6,371 nucleotides of DNA from Chloroflexota bacterium. Lineage in GTDB: Bacteria; Chloroflexota; Anaerolineae; Anaerolineales; JACQED01. The DNA lies in NCBI GenBank assembly GCA_016200785.1, contig JACQED010000407.1, positions 1-6,371 on the forward strand. The letters run 5' to 3'. The notes below the pieces were generated by a model. It made no database searches. It saw only the letters and a program-made list of their open reading frames with translations, and was not told the origin of the DNA. Shown here in pieces: positions 1-4,536 of this stretch. The translations under genes were made by a program, and so were the position numbers. Position 1 is the stretch's first letter. Each line of letters starts with the position of its first letter.

Positions 1-1
1 A

Positions 2-67
2 ATTGCTGATTGTTGATCGCTGATTGCTGATTGGACCGATCAATCAACAATCAGAAATCAGCAATCC
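2..67. repeat. Imperfect nested hairpin repeat upstream of pspA
   Basis: AT-rich low-complexity DNA built from the words ATTGCTGAT and CTGATTG. An inner stem pairs 20-33 with 41-54 (13 of 14 positions) around a 7-nt loop. An outer stem pairs 2-10 with 57-65 (9 of 9). The word GCTGATTGC at 19-27 recurs at 1741-1749 in the hairpin before the response regulator gene, so the two look like one repeat type. It ends about 10 nt before the pspA ribosome binding site. It could fold in DNA or in the leader mRNA. I see no run of T after it, so a classical terminator is not supported. Confidence 0.7.
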
Positions 68-86
68 AAAATCTACGGAGGCCACC

Positions 87-797
87 ATGAATTTCATCGC
101 CCGACTTCAAGCCATCTTCGGCGCTAAAGTCAACCAGGCCCTCGACGGCGTCGAAGACCCGCGCGCCAGTCTCGACTACAGCCTGACGCGCCTGCAGGCC
201 AGCCTGCGCCAGATCAGCGACAGCCTGGTCGAAGTCTCAACCGCGCGGCGCACGCTGGAAGCCCAGCGCGGCCAGGCGCAGAAAGCCGTTGACCAGGCAG
301 AGGAGCAGGCCCGCCAGGCCGTGCGCCTGGGACGCGAGGATTTGGCCACCCGCGCTCTGGAGCGCAAGGCCGCCGCCCAGGAACGCCTGAACTCCCTCAA
401 CGGCAACATCGCCTCGCTCGACGCCCAGGTCGAAAGCCTCAAGACCAGCCAGGCCAATATGCGGCAGAAGATCGAACTCTTCCAGGCCAAGAAGGAAGAA
501 CTGAAGGCGTTGTACGACTCGTCGCGGGCGCAGTTGCAGGTCAAAGAAGCCGCCACCGGCATCTCCAAAGACCTGGCCGACGCCGGGCACGCCATCGCGC
601 GCGCCGAAGCCCGCATCCAGGCAATGCAGTCGCGGGTGGAAGCGATTGACGACCTGATCGCGACCGGCGCGTTGGACGACACCCTCGCGCCCGACGGCGA
701 CGACATTGACCGTGAACTGGCCCGCCTGACCCGCGCGGCGACCATCGAGAGCGACCTGAAACGCCTCCGGGCTGAAGCGACGCCAGAGCCGGCCTAG
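87..797 (+). CDS. pspA: PspA/IM30-family membrane-stress protein
   Basis: A 236-residue phage-shock-protein A homologue. The family binds anionic or damaged inner membrane and assembles into ESCRT-III-like helical scaffolds that preserve membrane integrity. The start NFIARLQAIFGAKVNQALD is the amphipathic membrane-binding helix, followed by the family hallmark EDPRASLDYSLTRLQASL. A long Ala/Glu/Gln/Arg-rich coiled coil then runs to about residue 190. The acidic tail contains DDIDRELARL, similar to the C-terminal helix of longer family members. The ATG at 87 was chosen because GGAG at 77-80 lies 6 nt upstream and the protein then begins at the conserved helix. An earlier in-frame ATG at 24 would only translate the repeat. 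It is first in an operon with two accessory genes and a two-component system, which suggests regulated envelope-stress function. Family assignment is firm; the regulatory link is inferred from gene order. Confidence 0.93.
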   Translation: MNFIARLQAIFGAKVNQALDGVEDPRASLDYSLTRLQASLRQISDSLVEVSTARRTLEAQRGQAQKAVDQAEEQARQAVRLGREDLATRALERKAAAQERLNSLNGNIASLDAQVESLKTSQANMRQKIELFQAKKEELKALYDSSRAQLQVKEAATGISKDLADAGHAIARAEARIQAMQSRVEAIDDLIATGALDDTLAPDGDDIDRELARLTRAATIESDLKRLRAEATPEPA

Positions 798-799
798 CC

Positions 800-1453
800 A
801 TGGGCTGCGGATCGCCATTGGGCGACCTGTTCTATCTAGCCGACCGGCTGATCGATCAACGAGTGCCGGGCGACGAGTGCCGGGTGTCAGGTCACTCGCC
901 CCCCGTCACGCGCCACGCGCCACTCGTCACTCAGTTGTACCAGATGTACGGCGACGGCCAGATCGACGAAGACGTTTTCACTGCCCTGCGCGCGCTGGCC
1001 GATCGCGGCCAACTTCGCCCGGTCGACCTGGCCGTGCACCGCGCCCGCGCCCGCCGCGCATTCGTTGACACCGGCCGTGGGGACATCGAAATCACCAAGG
1101 CCCTGTGCGGCCTCCATTCCCGGCTCGGCCAACTGGCGCAAGCCCGCGCGGCCTCCGAGAAAGTGCTGGCCGATCTGGAAGCCCGCGTGGCCGGATTGGA
1201 TGAGCGCATTGTCGGTAAAGAGCAGGCCGCGCGCGACGCGCTGGCAACCGGGAGCGATGACGACGTCGTCCGCCGCCCATTGACCGAGAAAACGGATCTG
1301 GCCGCCAGCCGTGACCGGTTGGCACAGCAAGCCGAGGCGCTGCGCGCCGATCTGGCCCGGCTGGACGACCTGCGCGCGCAACTCGAAGCCAAAGCCGCGG
1401 AACTGGAAGCCGTGCAGGCGCGTAGCCGCTTGAGCGAGGAGGTGCTAAAATGA
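800..1453 (+). CDS. Unrecognised coiled-coil protein of the pspA operon, with a translated repeat
   Basis: A 217-residue soluble protein that I cannot assign to a named family. Residues 1-21 (MGCGSPLGDLFYLADRLIDQR) form a short hydrophobic helix. Residues 20-44 are encoded by a hairpin repeat and look foreign: rich in Pro, His, Arg and Val. Residues 45-78 (YQMYGDGQIDEDVFTALRALADRG) resemble short SHOCT-like helical modules, but this is only a resemblance. From about residue 95 to the end lies a charged Ala/Leu/Glu/Arg coiled coil. The start is 2 nt after the pspA stop with no clear ribosome binding site, so translational coupling is likely. The stop overlaps the next start as ATGA. Its position and coiled coil suggest a PspA partner or scaffold, which is inference. 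An in-frame ATG at 944 would exclude the repeat but also the N-terminal helix and has no Shine-Dalgarno sequence. Confidence 0.8.
   Translation: MGCGSPLGDLFYLADRLIDQRVPGDECRVSGHSPPVTRHAPLVTQLYQMYGDGQIDEDVFTALRALADRGQLRPVDLAVHRARARRAFVDTGRGDIEITKALCGLHSRLGQLAQARAASEKVLADLEARVAGLDERIVGKEQAARDALATGSDDDVVRRPLTEKTDLAASRDRLAQQAEALRADLARLDDLRAQLEAKAAELEAVQARSRLSEEVLK
859..931. repeat. Hairpin repeat embedded in the coding sequence of gene 2
   Basis: A GC-rich low-complexity element. It opens with a tandem 14-nt direct repeat (859-872 and 873-886, 13 of 14 identical). The arm 871-886 pairs with 914-929 at 13 of 16 positions. It shares the 12-mer GTCACGCGCCAC (905-916) and the 11-mer CACGCGCCACT (914-924) with the element between the regulator and kinase genes (2491-2502 and 2507-2517). 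Here it is translated in frame as about 24 residues whose composition differs from the flanking helical protein. The simplest reading is an insertion of an intergenic-type repeat into a gene with frame preserved. Confidence 0.7.
1436..1443 (+). promoter_or_regulatory. Strong Shine-Dalgarno sequence for the zinc-ribbon membrane protein
   Basis: GAGGAGGT lies inside the end of the preceding gene, 6 nt before the ATG at 1450. That ATG overlaps the preceding TGA stop (1451-1453). The near-perfect anti-16S match fixes the start at 1450 rather than at the following in-frame ATGs at 1453 or 1456, and predicts efficient independent initiation. Confidence 0.75.
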
Positions 1454-1701
1454 TGATGGGCGCCGGCTTACTGTTCATGCTGCTGATCCCGCTCATCGTG
1501 ATCGGCGCGCCGCTTCTGATCGTCGTGCTGCTCGTGGGCGGCGGGCTGACGGCCCTGTTGCGATCGTTGTCGAACAATCCCAAACCGCCAGCGCCGCCCC
1601 CTGTGGCGACGCCCACACCGGCGCGCGCCTGCCCGACCTGTGGCCGGGAGATTCGGCCGGGCTGGAACGTATGCCCCTCGTGTGGCGCAGCGTTGACGTG
1701 A
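1450..1701 (+). CDS. Small membrane protein with C-terminal zinc ribbon
   Basis: An 83-residue protein. Residues about 4-38 are strongly hydrophobic (LLFMLLIPLIVIGAPLLIVVLL) and form one long or two short membrane segments. A Pro/Ala/Thr-rich linker (about 46-57) follows. The C-terminus is a treble-clef-like zinc ribbon: C61-P-T-C64, ten residues, then C75-P-S-C78-GAAL. The same C-x2-C-x10-C-x2-C spacing and GAAL ending occur at the C-terminus of the histidine kinase three genes later. The first codon overlaps the preceding stop as ATGA. It may tether a zinc-binding adaptor to the membrane next to PspA, a role analogous to the small membrane Psp proteins but without detectable similarity to PspB or PspC. 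Function is unknown; topology and zinc ribbon are clear. Confidence 0.82.
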   Translation: MMMGAGLLFMLLIPLIVIGAPLLIVVLLVGGGLTALLRSLSNNPKPPAPPPVATPTPARACPTCGREIRPGWNVCPSCGAALT

Positions 1702-1720
1702 TGCGGCGTATCGCGGATGT

Positions 1721-1777
1721 CTGATGGCCGATGGCTAATGGCTGATTGCCATCTGCTACCCGCCATCTGCTATCGGC
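1721..1777. repeat. Hairpin repeat abutting the response regulator start codon
   Basis: Low-complexity DNA of GATGGC/GCTGATT/GCCATC words. The arm 1727-1742 pairs with 1762-1777 at 13 of 16 positions around a 19-nt loop. It fills most of the 77-nt gap between the zinc-ribbon gene and the regulator gene and ends one base before the ATG at 1779. It shares GCTGATTGC with the element at the start of the window. In the mRNA it would occlude the region where a ribosome binding site should be. Confidence 0.7.
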
Positions 1778-1778
1778 T

Positions 1779-2480
1779 ATGTCCCAAAAGATTCTCGTCG
1801 TTGACGATGAACCGGAGATCGTCCGGCTGGTGCGCGCCTACTTGGAGCGCGCCGGCTTCGTCGTCGTCACCGCTGGCGAAGGCCGCCAGGCGCTGGCGGT
1901 CTTTCGCTACGAACGGCCCAATCTCGTCATTCTGGATCTCAACCTGCCGGGCATGGACGGCCTGGACGTGTGCCGGGAAATGCGGCGCGCCTCCGACGTG
2001 CCCATCATCATGCTCACCGCGCGGCTTGAAGAGACCGACCGGCTGATCGGGCTGGAACTCGGCGCAGACGACTACGTCGTCAAGCCTTTCAGCCCGCGCG
2101 AGATCGTTGCCCGCGCCCGCGCCGTCCTGCGCCGGGCCGAAGGAACTCCTGGCCGGAGGCGCCCGGAAACGATTTCGGCGGCGGGCATCACGTTGGACGT
2201 CAAGCGGCGTGCCGCCTCGGTGGACGGCCAAACGCTCGACCTGACGGCGATGGAGTTCGATTTGCTCAGGTTGCTGATCGAGCACCCGGGGCAGGTCTTC
2301 AGCCGCCTGCAACTCCTCGACGGGGTTCAGGGAAACGCTTACGAGGGCTACGAGCGGACGATCGATGTTCACATCAAGAACCTGCGAAAGAAACTCGGCG
2401 ACGATCCCCAAAACCCCCGCTTCATTGAGACGGTGCGCGGCGTGGGGTATCGCTTCTGCCGGGTGACGGGTGACGAGTGA
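1779..2480 (+). CDS. OmpR/PhoB-family response regulator
   Basis: A 233-residue DNA-binding response regulator. The receiver domain (about 3-118) has the acidic pair D9-D10, phosphoacceptor D53 in VILDLNLPGMDG, T80 in the LTA motif, and Y99/K102 in GADDYVVKPF. The winged-helix effector domain (about 130-227) has the typical LTAMEFDLLRLL and TIDVHIKNLRKKLG segments and the terminal RGVGYRF hairpin. The ATG at 1779 was chosen because MSQKILVVDDE is the canonical family start. A TTG at 1746 would only add residues encoded by the repeat. No Shine-Dalgarno sequence is visible, since the hairpin repeat abuts the ATG. The last codons and stop lie inside the next repeat, giving the tail VTGDE. Its partner kinase is 49 nt downstream. 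Targets are unknown; autoregulation of the pspA operon is plausible but unproven. Confidence 0.95.
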   Translation: MSQKILVVDDEPEIVRLVRAYLERAGFVVVTAGEGRQALAVFRYERPNLVILDLNLPGMDGLDVCREMRRASDVPIIMLTARLEETDRLIGLELGADDYVVKPFSPREIVARARAVLRRAEGTPGRRRPETISAAGITLDVKRRAASVDGQTLDLTAMEFDLLRLLIEHPGQVFSRLQLLDGVQGNAYEGYERTIDVHIKNLRKKLGDDPQNPRFIETVRGVGYRFCRVTGDE

Positions 2481-2517
2481 CGGCTGGCGCGTCACGCGCC
2501 ACACGACACGCGCCACT
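2458..2517. repeat. Hairpin repeat spanning the regulator stop codon
   Basis: Contains a 7-bp inverted repeat, GGCGCGT (2486-2492) with ACGCGCC (2494-2500), best drawn as 5 bp around a 5-nt loop. It also contains a direct repeat CACGCGCCAC at 2493-2502 and 2507-2516 (period 14). It begins inside the regulator gene, with GCCGGGTG at 2458-2465 also present at 879-886. It supplies that gene's TGA stop (2478-2480) and ends 2 nt before the kinase ribosome binding site. It is the same sequence class as the element inside gene 2. Confidence 0.65.
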
Positions 2518-2529
2518 TGAGAGGCCGAC

Positions 2530-4110
2530 ATGCGACACAGCCTCTGGACCCGTTTGATAGGCGTCTTCCTCGGCGTGATCGCCGTCGGCGTCGTAGTCAT
2601 GGTGACCTCGGTGCGACTTTCGACCGCGGCCCAACTGCGCCGCCGGGTGCTCTCCGACGACGTGGCGCAGGCCAACGCGCTGGCCTCGCTCCTGGCCGGG
2701 TATTACGCTGAGAATGGAAATTGGAACGGCATCGAAACTCTCCTCGCCTCCGCGCCGGGTTGGGACGGCACGCTTCGCGCAACTGCCGTCCCAGCGCAAC
2801 CCGGCTGGACGATGGGGCCGGGAATGATGGGCCCCGGTATGATGGGGAACTGGCAGGGATGGTTTCAGGTGACGCGCGCCACCGGCCCGGTCGCCGACCG
2901 GGTCGTGGTGCTGGACGCCTCCGGCCAGGTGGTAGCGGATACGGGCAAGGCGAGCACGGGCGAGCGGCATCCTCCCGGCCATCTCGAGAACGGCGTGTCC
3001 ATTACCGTGAACGGCCAGGCCGTCGGGACGGTGCTGGTCGGCTCGATGATCGAGCCAGTGCTCAACCCGGCGGACGAGGATTTTCTGCGCTCGGTGAACT
3101 TTTCGATCTTCGTCACGTCGGCGACCGTGGGCCTGCTGGCGCTGGCGTTGGGTTCATTGCTCTTTCGGCAGATCACCTCCCCGCTGCGGGCGCTGTCGCG
3201 CGCCGCCGCGGCGATTGCCGGCGGCGACCTGGGTCGGCGGGTCGAAATTCGCTCGGACGACGAAATCGGCCGGGTGGCCCACTCGTTCAACCAGATGGTC
3301 GAAAGCCTGGCCCACGCCGATATCCAGCGCCGCAACATCATCGCCGACATCGCGCACGAACTCCGCACGCCGCTCACCGTCATTCAGGGGAATCTCGAAG
3401 CGCTGATGGACGGTGTCTACGATCTGACGCCGGAGAACGTCGCCGCCGTCCACCGGCAGACGGTGGTGCTCAGCCGCCTGGTAGCCGACCTGCGCGATCT
3501 GGCATTGGCCGAGGCCGGACAACTGCGGCTGGAGCGCCAGCCGATCTCACTCTCCAACGTGATGGCCGAAGTGAGCGAGGGGCTGGAGGCGAAGGCGCGC
3601 GAAAAAGGCGTGACGCTGAAAATCGAGGCGCCCGGGGCACTGCCGCCGGTCGCCGCCGACGAGCAGCGCATCACACAGGTGCTCTTCAACTTGCTGTCCA
3701 ACGCGCTGCGCCACACGCCAGCCGGCGGGACGATCGCCACGAGCGCCGAACAACGTGACGGGCGCGTGTTGATCAGTGTGCGCGATACCGGGACAGGCAT
3801 CGCGCCGGAGGATTTGCCGCACGTATTCGACCGCTTCTATCGCGCTGACCGCTCGCGCGCCCGTGCCACTGGTGGCTCGGGGCTGGGATTGACCATCGCC
3901 AAGCAAATCGTCGAGGCGCACGAAGGCCAGATCTGGGCGCAGAGTTGGCTGGGGGCCGGCTCCACCTTCGCCTTCAGCCTCCCGTTGTCCGGCCCAGGTA
4001 GAGACGACCCGGCGGGTCGTCTCTACACCCGGCACATTTGTCCCCGGTGCGGCCAAGTGACCGAAAGCGATTGGCGGCTGTGCGCCTACTGCGGCGCGGC
4101 GCTGGTGTGA
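2530..4110 (+). CDS. Membrane sensor histidine kinase with C-terminal zinc ribbon
   Basis: A 526-residue sensor kinase, partner of the preceding regulator. Membrane helix 1 (about 7-27) and helix 2 (about 191-213) enclose an extracytoplasmic sensor of about 160 residues. That sensor contains a Met/Gly-rich stretch GPGMMGPGMMG near residues 96-106. A HAMP domain follows (about 214-266). The HisKA box has H276 in HELRTP. The ATPase domain shows the N box N387-LLS-N391, G1 box DTGTGI (419-424), F box FDRFYR (433-438) and G2 box GGSGLGL (448-454). Such kinases normally end at FSLPL (about 484). Here a palindrome-encoded linker (about 490-499) leads to a zinc ribbon with C504, C507, C518 and C521. 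GAGAGG at 2519-2524 precedes the ATG by 5 nt. The layout resembles BaeS/PhoR-type kinases. The signal sensed is unknown; envelope or metal stress is inference. Confidence 0.94.
   Translation: MRHSLWTRLIGVFLGVIAVGVVVMVTSVRLSTAAQLRRRVLSDDVAQANALASLLAGYYAENGNWNGIETLLASAPGWDGTLRATAVPAQPGWTMGPGMMGPGMMGNWQGWFQVTRATGPVADRVVVLDASGQVVADTGKASTGERHPPGHLENGVSITVNGQAVGTVLVGSMIEPVLNPADEDFLRSVNFSIFVTSATVGLLALALGSLLFRQITSPLRALSRAAAAIAGGDLGRRVEIRSDDEIGRVAHSFNQMVESLAHADIQRRNIIADIAHELRTPLTVIQGNLEALMDGVYDLTPENVAAVHRQTVVLSRLVADLRDLALAEAGQLRLERQPISLSNVMAEVSEGLEAKAREKGVTLKIEAPGALPPVAADEQRITQVLFNLLSNALRHTPAGGTIATSAEQRDGRVLISVRDTGTGIAPEDLPHVFDRFYRADRSRARATGGSGLGLTIAKQIVEAHEGQIWAQSWLGAGSTFAFSLPLSGPGRDDPAGRLYTRHICPRCGQVTESDWRLCAYCGAALV
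3998..4026. repeat. Perfect 13-bp palindrome inside the kinase gene
   Basis: GTAGAGACGACCC (3998-4010) is followed by a GGC loop and then its exact reverse complement (4014-4026). Hairpins of this GTAGAGACG...CGTCTCTAC form are, from memory, frequent dispersed intergenic repeats in some bacteria, including Chloroflexota and cyanobacteria. Here it is read in frame as GRDDPAGRLYTR, exactly between the kinase ATPase domain and the added zinc ribbon. No T-tract follows, so it is not an intrinsic terminator. Confidence 0.85.
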
Positions 4111-4160
4111 GGGACGGATGTATCATCATCACCCCATAGACGTGGAAAGGAGCCAACTCC

Positions 4161-4523
4161 ATGGCTGAACCCACCAAGAAATATCTTATCGTGATCAACG
4201 ACGGGCCGTATGGCAACGAACGCCCGTACAACGCGCTGCGGTTGGCGTTGAACCTGATCAAGCGGCCCGAGGCCGGCGTGCGCGTGTTTCTCGTCGGCGA
4301 CGGTGTGCAGTGCGCCATCGCCGGGCAGGAGACGCCCGAGGGCTATTACAACATTGAGCGGATGGTGAGTTCGCTCGCGCGCCGGAGCGAAGTGGCCACT
4401 TGAGGCACGTGCGCCAAGGCCCGCGGGATCGGGCCACAGGTTACCATCGAAAGCATACAGTCCGGCAGCATGGACCTGCTCGGCGAGTGGACGCTGGCGG
4501 CCGACCAGGTATTGATCTTTTGA
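4161..4523 (+). CDS. DsrE-like sulfur-relay protein, probable selenoprotein (U81)
   Basis: Read with TGA 4401-4403 as selenocysteine, this is a 120-residue DsrE/DsrF-like protein, the usual length for the family. These small proteins carry or transfer sulfane sulfur on a conserved cysteine. Residues 1-20 (KYLIVINDGPYGNERPYNALR) form the first strand and helix. RVFLVGDGVQCAI (about 41-53) and TPEGYYNIERM (57-67) are family-typical. The expected CGTC-x-ARG-I motif is present as U81-G-T-C84-AKARGI. The chain ends with GSMDLLGEWTLAADQVLIF, the last strand. The alternative, stopping at TGA, gives an 80-residue fragment lacking the active site and final strand. The downstream 39 codons keep frame and family sequence and end at TGA-TAA 13 nt before the next gene. 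AAAGGAG at 4146-4152 supports the ATG at 4161. A weak -10-like TATCAT lies at 4121-4126. A nonsense mutation or base error (TGC to TGA) is the main competing explanation. Confidence 0.75.
4401..4403 (+). other. Candidate recoded UGA (selenocysteine codon)
   Basis: In-frame TGA at codon 81, where the first Cys of a CGTC redox motif is expected; the second Cys (C84) is retained, giving U-x-x-C. TGA is an ordinary stop for at least five other genes here (ends at 1453, 1701, 2480, 4110 and 5763). A genome-wide UGA reassignment is therefore excluded and a local recoding signal would be needed. Confidence 0.65.
4412..4441 (+). promoter_or_regulatory. SECIS-like stem-loop downstream of the in-frame UGA
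   Basis: GGCCCG (4418-4423) pairs perfectly with CGGGCC (4430-4435) around a 6-nt loop CGGGAT that has G at its second position. Below an internal loop (AA against ACA), C4414-G4440, C4415-G4439 and a possible G4413-U4441 extend the stem. Twenty nucleotides separate the UGA from the apical loop. Bacterial SECIS elements recognised by SelB lie within the coding region just 3' of the UGA, with a small apical loop carrying a conserved early G. This structure fits that description. In GC-rich DNA a 6-bp stem can arise by chance, so covariation is needed. Confidence 0.55.
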
Positions 4524-4536
4524 TAAGGAGGAGAAA

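Noticed and set aside
2..67. CRISPR array or tandem repeat locus
   Set aside because: There is no regular repeat-spacer structure; the words form a single imperfect hairpin.
24..86. N-terminal extension of PspA from the ATG at 24
   Set aside because: The added residues translate the hairpin repeat, while GGAG at 77-80 and the conserved amphipathic helix support the ATG at 87.
1746..1778. TTG start for the response regulator
   Set aside because: It would only add 11 repeat-encoded residues before MSQKILVVDDE, the canonical family start.
1717..2046. Alternative plus-strand frame of 109 codons over the regulator
   Set aside because: It overlaps the receiver domain out of frame and is Arg/Ser/Trp-rich, typical of a shadow frame in GC-rich DNA.
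1770..2675. Long antisense frames opposite the regulator and kinase (also 176-818, 2865-4056 and 4441-5223)
   Set aside because: They are opposite well-supported genes, have shadow-frame composition and show no recognisable domain or ribosome binding site.
3998..4026. Intrinsic terminator at the perfect palindrome
   Set aside because: It lies inside the kinase gene, ahead of a well-formed zinc ribbon, and has no T-tract after it.
4401..4403. Genome-wide UGA reassignment to Trp or Gly
   Set aside because: TGA ends several intact genes in this window (1453, 1701, 2480, 4110, 5763), and the site aligns with a Cys, not Trp or Gly.
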